The notes under the pieces were generated by a model that was not told the origin of the DNA, searched no databases, and saw only the letters and a program-made list of their open reading frames with translations. A stretch of 64,000 nt of DNA from Colwellia sp. (lineage in GTDB: Bacteria > Pseudomonadota > Gammaproteobacteria > Enterobacterales > Alteromonadaceae): NCBI GenBank assembly GCA_013215655.1, contig JABSOX010000001.1, positions 37,322 through 101,321 of the forward strand, read 5' to 3'. Every line of letters starts with the position of its first letter. Position 1 is the first letter of the stretch. Shown here one piece after another: positions 1-9,016 of this stretch. Made by a program: the position numbers and the translations under genes.

Positions 1-552
1 GCACTTAAACAAGTGTTTATTTCTAAGAATAAAATAGTTTCTATGTACTTAAATAAATCATGGGAGAAAACCGTTGATGTCGCGTCAGTGGCTATTACCT
101 TAATGACATTTTATTTGAAAAAACATAAACATAGTCCTTTAACTCTGGACACGGTAACACTAGCAGCATTAGTACATTCTATCGGAGTTCTACCCATTCT
201 CACCGAAGCTGAAAAGCATCCAGATATTTTTGCTAACCCAACATTTTTGCAACAAGCAATTGTTAAGCTTGCTAGTGATATTGGCGCGGAAGTCACTAAG
301 GCCTGGGGATTTTCTGATGAATTTATCGAGTTGGTTAAAAGTTGGAGTGATCTAACGATATTACCTGCTGAAGCACACTATCTTGATTTTATTCGCGCCG
401 GCGCTATATATCATGATATTTTTAAAAATGAAGCAACCTGTGAAGTACTACTAAAAAGCTATGTTAGCAAGGATATTTTACCTGAATTGAATTTTATGGA
501 TAGCGATGAATTTAAAGATATGGTTGATGATGTAAAAGCAATGTTTACTTAA
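1..552 (+). CDS. HDOD-domain protein, 3' part only
   Basis: The reading frame is already open at the first base, so the gene begins outside the window and about 183 C-terminal residues are visible. A Trp-containing helix (NKSWEKTVDVASVA) is followed by ALVHSIGVLPIL, which fits the second half of an HDOD domain, a relative of HD phosphodiesterases that has lost the metal-binding His-Asp pair (HSIG stands where an HD enzyme has HDxG). HDOD proteins are usually regulatory or signalling proteins without proven catalysis; the target here cannot be told. No second domain is visible in the C-terminal part. The gene is convergent with rdgC and shares a terminator with it. Confidence 0.65.
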   Translation, partial: ALKQVFISKNKIVSMYLNKSWEKTVDVASVAITLMTFYLKKHKHSPLTLDTVTLAALVHSIGVLPILTEAEKHPDIFANPTFLQQAIVKLASDIGAEVTKAWGFSDEFIELVKSWSDLTILPAEAHYLDFIRAGAIYHDIFKNEATCEVLLKSYVSKDILPELNFMDSDEFKDMVDDVKAMFT

Positions 553-575
553 ATTTCCACACACAATTATGTACT

Positions 576-632
576 AAAGGCTTTTCTATTTTCTTCTTTC
601 AATATATAGGAAGAAAAATAGAAAGGCCTTTT
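576..632. terminator. Bidirectional terminator between HDOD gene and rdgC
   Basis: A long inverted repeat has one arm at 576-597 (AAAGGCTTTTCTATTTTCTT...) and the other at 609-631, ending in AGAAAGGCCTTTTT. T runs lie on both sides, as expected for a shared terminator of two convergent genes. Confidence 0.75.
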
Positions 633-647
633 TATTACTTATATCGA

Positions 648-1574
648 CTATTCAGCAGCGTCTAAACAATCACTTGCTTTGGTATCAAACTCAGCAAGTA
701 AATCACCAATTAAGCGATTAAGTTCTCCTGCCATAAGGGCAAAGTCAGCATCAAGGCGAGCAATAACATCATCACTTTCAATATCGTCATTTTGCTCTTG
801 TAAGACATCAAAAAATTTCAAGCGCTTGATCGCTAAATCATCACATAAAATAAAGGATAAAGACTCATCCCATTCAAGCGCTAGTTTTACGACATATTTA
901 TCGGCATCTAAATGCGCTTTTATTTCATCACTCGCTAAGTCTTGATTCTTAACACGAACAACAGCGCCATCATCACCCAAGGCATTAAATTCTGCTTCCA
1001 TACCTAACTGAAATTTAGCACCTAAATTCTTCTCTGTTAACCAATCAGTCATTAACTCATCAGGTGCTTTTTCTGGTGATACACTGGTGACAGGTAAAGT
1101 ACCTAGCACTTTACGAAGTAATGCTAAAAAGTCTTCTGCTTTACTTCTTGAACTCGTATTGATGACAATAATATTATGTTCAGGATTTATATAAGCGTGG
1201 GTATCAGTTACACGAGAAAAGGCTCGGGGCAATAGTTCAAACATTATATCTTCTTTAAACTGCTCCTTTTCTTTTTTGGTGGCGCTACGACTTTGCTCTG
1301 TTTCTAATAACGCTATTTTTGCTTCAAGCTGGTCTTTAATTACCGGAGCAGGGATGATTTTTTCTTCTTTCCTAGCACATAATAAATAGTTGCCATTAAC
1401 GCCATGAACAACCGTATCACCATGTTTACCTAAGGCATTGACCCAACCAAAATGAGATAATTCTGTAGAGCCACAAGGGGTAAAGAGGTGTTCCGATAAA
1501 TGCTTTTCTAAGTCTTGTTCTGAATGTTCAAATGGGCGTGTGAAGGCGAAAAAATAAAGGTTTTTAAACCACAT
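648..1574 (-). CDS. rdgC: Recombination-associated protein RdgC
   Basis: The 308-residue protein begins MWFKNLYFFAFTRPF, the characteristic RdgC N-terminus, and has the normal family length (about 300). RdgC is a nucleoid-associated protein that forms a ring around double-stranded DNA and limits RecA activity. The start is supported by the family-typical first residues. The gene stands alone, convergent with the HDOD gene, and the downstream hairpin at 576-632 can end it. Nothing is odd about it. The assignment rests on recognition of the N-terminus and the full-length colinear pattern. Confidence 0.92.
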   Translation of the reverse strand: MWFKNLYFFAFTRPFEHSEQDLEKHLSEHLFTPCGSTELSHFGWVNALGKHGDTVVHGVNGNYLLCARKEEKIIPAPVIKDQLEAKIALLETEQSRSATKKEKEQFKEDIMFELLPRAFSRVTDTHAYINPEHNIIVINTSSRSKAEDFLALLRKVLGTLPVTSVSPEKAPDELMTDWLTEKNLGAKFQLGMEAEFNALGDDGAVVRVKNQDLASDEIKAHLDADKYVVKLALEWDESLSFILCDDLAIKRLKFFDVLQEQNDDIESDDVIARLDADFALMAGELNRLIGDLLAEFDTKASDCLDAAE

Positions 1575-1746
1575 TAATAATCCTATGCCCGAGCATGTTG
1601 GGCTAATAAATGAAAAAGTGCATTATATACCTGTGCTACTTCAAAAGACAGGCTTCAGCTGGAATTATAAACACTTTAGGTAAGGCATTGATTGAAGAGA
1701 ATGGTTGTTCCCTTATCAAAATCAATAACGCCGCATAAAGTGTTTA

Positions 1747-2010
1747 TATACCCGTTACACCTCAAGATGCAGGTTCAGAAGCACAGAGAAATTTCACTTC
1801 TAGGCGCATCAATAAAGTCATGGCATTCCCTTACAAATTGGTGCAACAACGAAGTGATGTTGCTCTGTGTTTCCCTTTGGGTGGGTTTTAAAAGACTTTA
1901 TGCCACGTTATTTAATTTAACAATGGAACAACCATTCTCAAAATAAAATGCCTTGCCTAAAGTCTTTTAAATTCCCACTGAATTCTGCATTTTGAGGTGT
2001 AACGGGTATA
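1747..2010. repeat. Small inverted-repeat element (MITE-like), copy 1
   Basis: The segment opens with TATACCCGTTACACCTCAAG and closes with the inverse, TTTTGAGGTGTAACGGGTATA, giving about 20-bp terminal inverted repeats around some 225 bp. Inside is a motif GGAACAACCATTCTC near 1925 that recurs inverted at about 1690-1711 and again near 2077 and 5463. An 84-codon frame crosses the element, but its ends lie in repeat sequence and it has no recognisable product. It resembles non-autonomous mobile hairpin elements; the mobilising transposase is unknown. Confidence 0.65.
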
Positions 2011-2152
2011 AACCAGCCATTTTGGGATGTCTGAGCAAATCATGCTCGTCGTTGCCTATGTAATTAAGGGAACAACCATGAATAAAATAGGCGCCTTGAT
2101 CATGAATTGCTCAGGCATCCTGAAACTGTATTCTGAAGTGTCACGGGTATAA
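2007..2152. repeat. Adjacent hairpin element sharing the ACGGGTATA end
   Basis: Immediately after copy 1, GGGATGTCTGAGCAAATCATG (near 2023-2043) is mirrored by CATGAATTGCTCAGGCATCC (2101-2120). The block ends with TGTCACGGGTATA, the same end motif as the first element. The loop contains AAGGGAACAACCAT, again shared with copy 1. Two related elements therefore appear to be nested or abutting. The rest of the 1575-2203 interval shows no gene. Confidence 0.55.
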
Positions 2153-2203
2153 CACCCTGGGGAGGTCTGGTTTTTCAACATCATCTCTATTTAGTTATGT
2201 AGT

Positions 2204-3946
2204 TTAGCGCATGTTATTAAATTCGATGTCGTAAGTAAGTCCTTGGTTTGGTGGGCTATCTACTTCAATTGTGCCATTAAGTGTATCAGTTACTAAAGTA
2301 TAAATTATATGAGTACCTAAACCCGAACCACCGGAATTACCTTTAGTGGTATAGAAGGGATCAAAAAGTTTAGGTAGTTTTTCAAGGGGAACACCGACAC
2401 CATTATCTTGATAATGAATTTGGAGCTTATCTCGATGCATATTAATATCTATGGTGATCAGCCCAGAGTCAGTACCTTCAAATGCATGTAAAATGGAGTT
2501 GATGATCAAATTAGTAAATATTTGTGCAACGGCACCAGCATGACAATATATTTCAATGTTATCTGTACAGTTAACTTCTACACGATGGTTGCTCTTTTTA
2601 AGTTTAGGAGAAAGTGAGCGAATAATTTCACTAAGATATTTAGCAAAATTAACTAACCGTATTTTTTCACTGGTTTGGTCGACTGCAATCTGTTTATAGC
2701 TATTAATTAACTCTGAAGCTCTATCAAGATTGTTTTCCAATAAACCAACACTTTGCTGTGCATTTTCAACAAATTCGTCCAATGAACGTTTGGTGAGTTT
2801 TTGGTTATCAATGTCTGTAGTCAGTTTTACCAATAAATCACTGAGATAACTTGTTGAAGTAATACTTACGCCGATAGGGGTATTTATCTCATGAGTAACC
2901 TCAGCGGACAAACTACCTAATGCTGCCATTTTTTCAGCGTTCATTAACCGCTCTTGTGCTTTGTTTAACTCCGTAATTGATATTTTTAAATCGTTATTTG
3001 TCTGTGTCAGTGTCTGTTCCGTTTTACTGCGGCGGTTATTCTCTTTTTGTAAACGGCTTTGTTGTTCTAGTAATTCTCTTTGTTGAACTTCCATTTTTAA
3101 CATCGTGGTACTAAGTGAAGAGGTTTTCCTGGCAACTTCTTGCTCCAACATTAGGTTTTGATCGTCTAATTTGTTATTGGTAGCAATAATTTCAACCTGT
3201 GCTCTCCCCAGCTTTTCTTTATATAGCACTAACTCGCCGATGAGATTGTTATAGGCATTTTGTAGGATACTTAATTCATTTTTTTCGTAATTAATAATAT
3301 GAAGTTTTGACGCTTCAGGATCATCAATATCAAATTGTTTTATTTGTTCAGTGAGTTCGTTTAAAGGGTTAGTTAATAATTGTGAAAACGCGATGGAGAA
3401 TAACAGCACTAATGCTGCCGTTTTCACCATGGCATTGCCAATAAGAAAATAAATACCGACTTCAATGCGGTTAAATATTACTTGGTTGCTTGATAGTAGT
3501 ATGACGCTTCCTACTTTGGTTGTTCTCCCTGAGAATTCAAAAATAAGTGGGAAAGTATGACCAAATAATCCACGAGAAACGGAGCTGATATTAAAAAAAC
3601 CATCATCTTCTGTCGAAGGACTTGTATTAGAGGAGTCACCATTAAGGCGCTCACCTAATTGCGCAATTATTTGATTGTTTTCATCAGTGACTGTAATGCC
3701 TTTAATCATCGGTATGGCGACTAAACCATCGGCAATATCAACGGCTTGCTGGGTATTTAATTCCCATACCGCACGCGTTAAACTACCACTAAAGGTTTTT
3801 TCAAGAGTCAGTAGTTCACTGTTGATATGGCTTTTGGTATTGATGTATTCAGCACCAATTTGTACACAAGTTACAATGAAAGTTAAGACAAAATAAAATG
3901 AGAGAACCCGTGTCAGTAATTTTCTAGATATACTGGTTAGCTTCAT
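2204..3946 (-). CDS. Membrane sensor histidine kinase, orphan
   Basis: A 580-residue kinase. N-terminal membrane helix (about 12-32), periplasmic sensor region (to about 160, with ITVTDENNQIIAQLGE), second membrane helix (about 170-190), then a HAMP-like segment and long coiled coil (about 200-340). The phosphoacceptor box LSAEVTHEINTPIG places His352. The ATPase domain has the N box (NSILHAF), G1 (DNGVGVP), F box (FDPFYTTK) and G2 (SGGSGLGTHI). It autophosphorylates on His using ATP and passes phosphate to a response regulator. No response regulator is adjacent, so partner and signal are unknown. The HEINTPIG box resembles kinases with a long coiled coil ahead of HisKA. It is transcribed away from the porin and has no operon partner. 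Confidence 0.85.
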   Translation of the reverse strand: MKLTSISRKLLTRVLSFYFVLTFIVTCVQIGAEYINTKSHINSELLTLEKTFSGSLTRAVWELNTQQAVDIADGLVAIPMIKGITVTDENNQIIAQLGERLNGDSSNTSPSTEDDGFFNISSVSRGLFGHTFPLIFEFSGRTTKVGSVILLSSNQVIFNRIEVGIYFLIGNAMVKTAALVLLFSIAFSQLLTNPLNELTEQIKQFDIDDPEASKLHIINYEKNELSILQNAYNNLIGELVLYKEKLGRAQVEIIATNNKLDDQNLMLEQEVARKTSSLSTTMLKMEVQQRELLEQQSRLQKENNRRSKTEQTLTQTNNDLKISITELNKAQERLMNAEKMAALGSLSAEVTHEINTPIGVSITSTSYLSDLLVKLTTDIDNQKLTKRSLDEFVENAQQSVGLLENNLDRASELINSYKQIAVDQTSEKIRLVNFAKYLSEIIRSLSPKLKKSNHRVEVNCTDNIEIYCHAGAVAQIFTNLIINSILHAFEGTDSGLITIDINMHRDKLQIHYQDNGVGVPLEKLPKLFDPFYTTKGNSGGSGLGTHIIYTLVTDTLNGTIEVDSPPNQGLTYDIEFNNMR

Positions 3947-4146
3947 AGATGTTGTCTTTTTTTACTTTGCATATATTGATTTTAGTCATTTTATTGAATG
4001 TTAAAAGCTTTTTTTAATATTTTCCTTAGTGGTTAATAGGATATTTGTAAAATAATTAACAGATAATCGGTATTAATTAATAAATATTGAACAAAATCAG
4101 GTGTATTTCTTAAATTTGTCATAAACTTTTAAAGAAAATGTAGCAT

Positions 4147-4165
4147 TGTCACAAAAGTGTCATAG
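4147..4165 (+). promoter_or_regulatory. PHO box upstream of the porin gene
   Basis: TTGTCACAAAAGTGTCATAG holds two TGTCA half-sites starting at 4147 and 4158, exactly 11 bp apart, the spacing of PhoB direct repeats. It lies about 65 bp before the porin start. This predicts induction of the porin by phosphate starvation through PhoB, which is encoded just downstream. A further TGTCAT at 4117 is not in 11-bp phase. Confidence 0.72.
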
Positions 4166-4225
4166 AAGCTTGGCAATATACCCAGCATATAAATTTAGTT
4201 CTTAATATTTTACATAGGTATAAAA

Positions 4226-5152
4226 ATGAAACTTTCTAATCGTGGTCTCACTCTGGCGATGTTATCAACGTTGTCGCTTTCTACACTTGCCGCAAATGTT
4301 GATATTTACGGTAAAGCAAATTTGTCCGTGCAATCATCTGACGATGGTCAAGGTTCATATACTGAGATTAAAAGTAATGCTTCACGTATTGGTTTTAAAG
4401 GGACACACGAGTTAGATAATAACTTAGAAGTTGTTTTTAAAGCTGAATACCAAGTTGATTTAGATGGTGATAGTGAAAAAGGAAAAAGCATTACTGATCG
4501 TAATCAATATGTGGGTTTACGAGGGAGTTTTGGTGAAGTTCTCGTTGGTATAAATGATACCGTCTTAAAGCAGTCTGAAGGTAAAGTCGATTTGTTTAAC
4601 GACTTAAACGCGGATATTAAGAGACTATGGAAAGGTGAAAACCGTGTCAGCGATACCATTACCTATAAATCGCCAAGAGTGTCGGGTTTTCAGTTAGGTG
4701 TAACTTATATTGCAGAAGACAGTATTGATGGTGAAGATGCATATTCAGTCGCGGCAATATTTGGTGATGCTAAACTTAAAAAATCTAAAATTTATGCATC
4801 AATTGCGATGGACTCTGAAGTTGCTGGTTATGATATTACCCGTGCTACTGTACAGGCTAAAGTCGCTGGTTTCACTGTTGGTTTAGTTGTGCAAACACAA
4901 GAGAAAATTGATGGTAGTGCTGAAATGGATGGTTATATGGCATCGATCAAATACAGTATTAATAAAATTACTTTTAAAGGCCAATATCAAATGGCAGACT
5001 TTAAAGACTCTGCTGATAAATCAGGGTTAAGTATTGGTGCTGATTATAAATTAGGTAAAAATACTAAGTTATATAGTTTTTATACAAGCTTTGATCTTAA
5101 AGGCTCAGCTGACAAAGACTATTTAGGGTTAGGTCTTGAATATAAGTTTTAG
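4226..5152 (+). CDS. Outer-membrane porin (general porin family), probably Pho-regulated
   Basis: A 308-residue protein with a cleavable signal peptide (MKLSNRGLTLAMLSTLSLSTLAA, mature end near ANVDIYGKAN). The mature part has features of trimeric 16-strand porins: an N-terminal VDIYGKANLSVQ strand, the ASRIGFKGTHEL motif, the NQYVGLRGSFGEVLVG segment and a final aromatic residue (LGLGLEYKF) recognised by the BAM machinery. It should form a diffusion channel in the outer membrane. A PHO box upstream and phoB immediately downstream suggest a role in phosphate or phosphorylated-solute entry, comparable to PhoE; that is inference. A strong terminator follows. Confidence 0.85.
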   Translation: MKLSNRGLTLAMLSTLSLSTLAANVDIYGKANLSVQSSDDGQGSYTEIKSNASRIGFKGTHELDNNLEVVFKAEYQVDLDGDSEKGKSITDRNQYVGLRGSFGEVLVGINDTVLKQSEGKVDLFNDLNADIKRLWKGENRVSDTITYKSPRVSGFQLGVTYIAEDSIDGEDAYSVAAIFGDAKLKKSKIYASIAMDSEVAGYDITRATVQAKVAGFTVGLVVQTQEKIDGSAEMDGYMASIKYSINKITFKGQYQMADFKDSADKSGLSIGADYKLGKNTKLYSFYTSFDLKGSADKDYLGLGLEYKF

Positions 5153-5201
5153 GTAACAAATATATTATTCACTAGAAAGTCTAGATCAAAATAAACTTTT
5201 A

Positions 5202-5223
5202 AGCGGTCATATGACCGTTTTTT
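5202..5223 (+). terminator. Rho-independent terminator after the porin
   Basis: A perfect palindrome CGGTCATATGACCG (5204-5217) followed by six T residues. Confidence 0.85.
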
Positions 5224-5230
5224 GTATTTT

Positions 5231-5544
5231 ATACCAATTTGACTAAGTTTGTTCCCACTCAGAGCTTATCAGCGGTTTGAGAACAAATAGAATTATTTTG
5301 TATATAGTCATTCTATATTAAAGAAATTCTATGCGGTTATCGAATCGCTGATAAACTCCCGAAGGGCAATTTTTAAAAGGCTTACAGCCGACGTTATTAA
5401 TTTCGATAAGGTTCTCACATGGATGTGAGGCAGTAGGGCAACGCAGGACGCAGTTGCCGAGAGTAACCATTCTCTTCAATCAATGCCTTGTCTCTAAGCC
5501 TTTTAAATCTCGCTGAGCGGGAAGAAACTTAATCAAAACGGTAT
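5231..5544. repeat. MITE-like element with 32-bp inverted ends
   Basis: The left end ATACCAATTTGACTAAGTTT (with GTTCCCACTCAG following) is mirrored at the right end (CTGAGCGGGAAGAAACTTAA, then TCAAAACGGTAT). Internal hairpins include CTCACATGGATGTGAG (5414-5429) and GGCAACGCAGGACGCAGTTGCC (about 5437-5458). The segment 5463-5491 repeats the ACCATTCTCTTCAATCAATG motif seen near 1690. No reading frame of note is present. It separates the porin terminator from the phoB promoter. Confidence 0.72.
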
Positions 5545-5606
5545 TAATCCGTCAAAAACGTGTTTTATTCGTAGTGGTATTAAAATCAAATTGTTAATAT
5601 TCTCTT

Positions 5607-5628
5607 TTGTCATAAAACTGTCATTTAA
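5607..5628 (+). promoter_or_regulatory. PHO box upstream of phoB
   Basis: TTGTCATAAAACTGTCATTT has TGTCAT half-sites at 5608 and 5619, 11 bp apart, almost identical to the classical PHO box. It lies about 55 bp before phoB and implies autoregulation of phoBR. Confidence 0.85.
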
Positions 5629-5679
5629 ATTTAGCACAATAGCTTTAATAGCACTTTGTAGACATAATGGAATTTTGTA

Positions 5680-6372
5680 ATGAGCAGAAGAATTTTAGTT
5701 GTTGAAGATGAAGCACCCATCAGGGAAATGATCACTTTTGTTTTAGAACAAAATGGTTTTAATGTTATTGAAGCACAAGACTTTGAGCAGGCCATGGCTA
5801 AAGTTGTTGAACCGTACCCTGATTTAATTTTACTTGATTGGATGTTACCGGGCGGCACAGGTGTTAAATTAGCAAAAATGCTAAAGCAAAACGAATATAC
5901 ACGAGTTATCCCTCTTATTATGTTAACAGCAAGAGCTGATGAAGATGATAAAGTAAAAGGTTTTGATGCAGGTGTTGATGATTATGTCACTAAACCATTT
6001 TCTCCCAAAGAATTGATTGCTCGTATAAAGGCGGTGATCAGAAGAGTTTCACCCACATCTTTAGAAGAAGAGATTGATTTTCATGGCATGAAATTAGACC
6101 CTGTTTCACATCGGGTTTCTATTAATGAAAGAAGTTTAGATTTAGGTCCAACTGAATTTAGATTATTACATTTCTTTATGACCCATACTGAGCGTGTTTA
6201 TAGCCGTGAACAATTACTTGATAATGTTTGGGGTACCAATGTTTATGTTGAAGACAGAACCGTTGATGTGCACATTAGACGTTTGCGTAAAGCCATTACA
6301 GGTGAGGGTCATGAAAGCTTTATTCAAACGGTACGTGGCTCTGGCTACCGTTTTTCAGGGAAATTAGCTTAG
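5680..6372 (+). CDS. phoB: Phosphate response regulator PhoB
   Basis: 230 residues, the usual PhoB length. The receiver domain (1-122) has the acid pocket E9-D10, phosphoacceptor D53 in [10 protein letters not shown]83 and K105 ([10 protein letters not shown]). An OmpR-type winged helix (about 130-228) ends in the recognition-helix and wing segments [19 protein letters not shown] and [10 protein letters not shown]. Phosphorylated PhoB binds PHO boxes and activates phosphate-starvation genes. It is preceded by its own PHO box and followed 16 bp later by phoR, forming the usual operon. Confidence 0.96.
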   Translation: MSRRILVVEDEAPIREMITFVLEQNGFNVIEAQDFEQAMAKVVEPYPDLILLDWMLPGGTGVKLAKMLKQNEYTRVIPLIMLTARADEDDKVKGFDAGVDDYVTKPFSPKELIARIKAVIRRVSPTSLEEEIDFHGMKLDPVSHRVSINERSLDLGPTEFRLLHFFMTHTERVYSREQLLDNVWGTNVYVEDRTVDVHIRRLRKAITGEGHESFIQTVRGSGYRFSGKLA

Positions 6373-6388
6373 TAGGTAACACGGGTAT

Positions 6389-7699
6389 ATGCATTTTAGA
6401 ATATCGGTACGTTCATTATTGATACGGTTGCTTGGTTGGTTGCTATTAAGCGCCGTGATTGGTTATATTTTTGGTCATTTATGGGCTTTTGTCGCTTTAA
6501 CCAGTATTGGCATGTTGATGTGGCATTATCGTCATCTGCATCAATTAATGATGTGGTTATGGCAAAGTAAATCAATATCTCCTCCTGAATCTAAAGGGAT
6601 TTGGGGGCATATCTATAACGGTTTATATCGACAGATTAAGCGTCACCGACAAAAACTCAAATCGTTAAATGATAAGATTCGTCAGTTTAGAGATGGTGCT
6701 GAAGCATTGCCGGATGCTGCTTTAGTGCTTTCTAATGAATTAACCATTTTGTGGGGCAATAAAAAAGCCCAAAAATTATTAGGTGTTCGTTGGCCAGGGG
6801 ATGTGGGTCAGCGCATTGATAACTTAATTCGTTTTCCTGAGTTTACTCAATATTTGGAAGAAGCTAATTTTGATAGCCCATGTCATATCTTATCGCCAAC
6901 CAATCCAGAGATACATTTAGAATTACGGCTAATGGCTTATGGTAGTGAACAAGTACTTTTTTTAGCTCGTGATGTCAGTAAAATTTATCGTTTAGAAGAA
7001 ATGCGTAGAGAATTTGTTGCTAATGTTTCTCACGAATTAAAAACCCCGTTAACGGTTGTTCGTGGTTATGTTGAAATGATCCAAACGACTGAGCACGGTT
7101 TAGACCCTCATTGGCAAAAAGCATTTTCAACCATTGAGTCACAAGTTACTCGTATGGACCGATTGGTAGAACAGTTATTAATTTTATCTCGCACAGAAAT
7201 TAGCGATCACGGTGTTGAAAAACAATGTGTTGATGTGCCTGCATTATTAACGAATTTAGTTGATGATGCTAAGTGGTTAAACCAAGACAAGCAACATAAC
7301 ATTACCTTTGATATTGACCCAAACATTGGTATTTTTGGAATTGAGTCTGAACTCAAAAGCGCTTATGCGAATTTGGTTTCTAATGCAATTGCTTATACGC
7401 CTGAGCATGGCAATATTCATATTAGTTGGCAAAAAAATGGCAATAAAATGGAATATAGTGTTAAAGATGATGGCCCAGGTATTAAACCTGAACATATCAA
7501 CCGTTTAACTGAGCGATTTTATCGTATTGATAAGTCACGTTCTCGTGATACTGGTGGTTCTGGATTAGGTTTAGCGATCGTAAAACATGTTTTAAATCAT
7601 CATAATGCTGAACTTGTTATCAATAGTGAAGTTGGAAAAGGTAGTGAGTTTATTATTTGTTTTGATCCTAAAAGCATGCAAGTTTTGCCTGTTAAATAA
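6389..7699 (+). CDS. phoR: Phosphate regulon sensor kinase PhoR
   Basis: 436 residues with PhoR architecture: two N-terminal membrane helices (about 10-50) with almost no periplasmic loop, a charged linker (RQIKRHRQKLKSLNDKI), a PAS domain (about 100-195), and a HisKA box FVANVSHELKTPLTVVRGY with phosphoacceptor His215. The HATPase domain shows the N box (NLVSNAIAYTP), DDGPGI and GGSGLGLAIVKH. PhoR phosphorylates or dephosphorylates PhoB according to the state of the Pst transporter. It lies directly downstream of phoB and is presumably co-transcribed. The pstCAB-phoU genes are not in this window. Confidence 0.95.
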   Translation: MHFRISVRSLLIRLLGWLLLSAVIGYIFGHLWAFVALTSIGMLMWHYRHLHQLMMWLWQSKSISPPESKGIWGHIYNGLYRQIKRHRQKLKSLNDKIRQFRDGAEALPDAALVLSNELTILWGNKKAQKLLGVRWPGDVGQRIDNLIRFPEFTQYLEEANFDSPCHILSPTNPEIHLELRLMAYGSEQVLFLARDVSKIYRLEEMRREFVANVSHELKTPLTVVRGYVEMIQTTEHGLDPHWQKAFSTIESQVTRMDRLVEQLLILSRTEISDHGVEKQCVDVPALLTNLVDDAKWLNQDKQHNITFDIDPNIGIFGIESELKSAYANLVSNAIAYTPEHGNIHISWQKNGNKMEYSVKDDGPGIKPEHINRLTERFYRIDKSRSRDTGGSGLGLAIVKHVLNHHNAELVINSEVGKGSEFIICFDPKSMQVLPVK

Positions 7700-7717
7700 A
7701 TCCTTTCTGTAATATAA

Positions 7718-7750
7718 GTGTCACAAACCTTAAATATAATTGTCACATAA
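7718..7750 (+). promoter_or_regulatory. PHO-box-like repeats upstream of the pstS-like gene
   Basis: GTGTCACAAAC starts at 7718 and TTGTCACATAA at 7740, with TGTCAC at 7719 and 7741. The separation is 22 bp, two turns of the 11-bp PhoB repeat, with a degenerate middle repeat. A third TGTCAC-like element is not visible. It predicts PhoB control of the binding-protein gene, which starts about 80 bp further on. Confidence 0.65.
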
Positions 7751-7828
7751 GGTTTATATAGTGTTCATAAATAAACACTATCTAGACAAATCAAAGCGTC
7801 AGATATCACACTCTCATTGGAGAATAAT

Positions 7829-8788
7829 ATGGGTTTTAAACGTGCTTTAAGCATCATAGGTTTAACAAGTTTGGTAAGTTTTGCCACATTAGCGGTTGAT
7901 AATAATTTACCTGAATACAAAAAAGTCAGTGGTGTTTCGGGAAACTTATCTTCTGTAGGATCTGATACCTTAGCTAACATGATGACTTTTTGGGCTGAAG
8001 AATTTAAACGTACATACCCAAACGTTAATATTCAAATTCAAGCGGCTGGTTCTTCTACTGCACCGCCAGCGTTAACTGAAGCGACTTCAAATATTGGACC
8101 AATGAGTCGAAAAATGAAGTCTCGTGAAATTGAAGCTTTTGAAAAACGTTATGGCTATAAACCGACAGCCGTACGTGTAGCTATTGATGCGTTAGCCGTA
8201 TTTGTCCATAAAGATAATCCAATTAAAGGATTACGTATTGATCAAGTAGATGCTATTTTTTCGAGCAACAGAAAGTGTGGTGCAGAAAAAGACGTTGATC
8301 GTTGGGGCGACCTAGGTTTAACAGGTACTTGGGTAGGTAAAGACGTACAACTATATGGTCGTAACTCGGTATCGGGTACTTATGGTTACTTTAAAAAGAA
8401 AGCATTATGTAAAGGTGACTTTAAAAATACCGTAAATGAACAACCGGGTTCAGCTTCAGTAGTACAGTCGGTCTCTGCATCACTTAATGGTATTGGTTAT
8501 TCAGGGATAGGTTATAAAACTTCAGGTGTGCGTGCTTTACCTTTATCGAAAAAAGGTGATAATTATGTTGAAGCAAATATGGCCAATGCTATTTCGAAAA
8601 AATATCCACTATCTCGTTTCTTATATGTTTATGTGAACAAACACCCAAATAAACCATTAGCACCTATGGAAGCTGAATTTTTGAAAATGGTTTTATCAAA
8701 ATCAGGGCAAAAGATAGTTGAAAAAGATGGTTATATTCCACTACCAACATCGGTTGTGAAAAAAGAGTATAAAAAGCTAGGATTGTAG
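7829..8788 (+). CDS. Phosphate-binding periplasmic protein, PstS family
   Basis: Starting at the ATG at 7829 (GGAG at 7819-7822 as ribosome-binding site) gives 319 residues with a signal peptide ([22 protein letters not shown]). The mature protein carries the PstS phosphate-site signatures [29 protein letters not shown] and [12 protein letters not shown]. It should capture phosphate in the periplasm for a Pst ABC transporter. No pstC, pstA or pstB follows, so it is either an extra copy serving a transporter elsewhere or a stand-alone phosphate sensor/binder. The position after phoBR and the PHO-like repeats agree with phosphate-starvation induction. It is followed by a strong terminator. Confidence 0.88.
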   Translation: MGFKRALSIIGLTSLVSFATLAVDNNLPEYKKVSGVSGNLSSVGSDTLANMMTFWAEEFKRTYPNVNIQIQAAGSSTAPPALTEATSNIGPMSRKMKSREIEAFEKRYGYKPTAVRVAIDALAVFVHKDNPIKGLRIDQVDAIFSSNRKCGAEKDVDRWGDLGLTGTWVGKDVQLYGRNSVSGTYGYFKKKALCKGDFKNTVNEQPGSASVVQSVSASLNGIGYSGIGYKTSGVRALPLSKKGDNYVEANMANAISKKYPLSRFLYVYVNKHPNKPLAPMEAEFLKMVLSKSGQKIVEKDGYIPLPTSVVKKEYKKLGL

Positions 8789-8819
8789 TAATACACCAAT
8801 AAACGTTTTTAGAACAAAT

Positions 8820-8855
8820 AAAAGCCCTGTGATTTTCAAAATCACAGGGCTTTTA
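8820..8855 (+). terminator. Rho-independent terminator after the pstS-like gene
   Basis: AAAGCCCTGTGATTTT and AAAATCACAGGGCTTTT form a perfect 15-bp-class stem with almost no loop, flanked by A and T runs. It may work in both directions and so also face ppx. Confidence 0.85.
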
Positions 8856-8930
8856 TGTACAGGAAGTACAGTATATCGAAATTGCAGGAGCATAATTTCG
8901 TGTATGTACAGGAAGTACCCTATATCACGA
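8856..8930. repeat. REP-like pair of TGTACAGGAAGTAC repeats
   Basis: TGTACAGGAAGTAC followed by GTATATC or CTATATC occurs at 8856 and 8905, a 49-bp period. The spacer holds a perfect inverted repeat, CGAAATT and AATTTCG (about 8878-8900). It looks like a palindromic intergenic repeat unit rather than coding DNA. Confidence 0.5.
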
Positions 8931-9016
8931 GTTCAGTATTGTTGTAGGTCGACACGAACGTAGTGAGGCTCGACGGCCTAGCTTCAACAGTTTAGCCTCG
9001 ACAATGAGCTGAGTAT

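Noticed and set aside
1692..1946. An 84-codon plus-strand frame
   Set aside because: It lies across inverted-repeat elements, has no recognisable domain, and its ends fall in repeat sequence.
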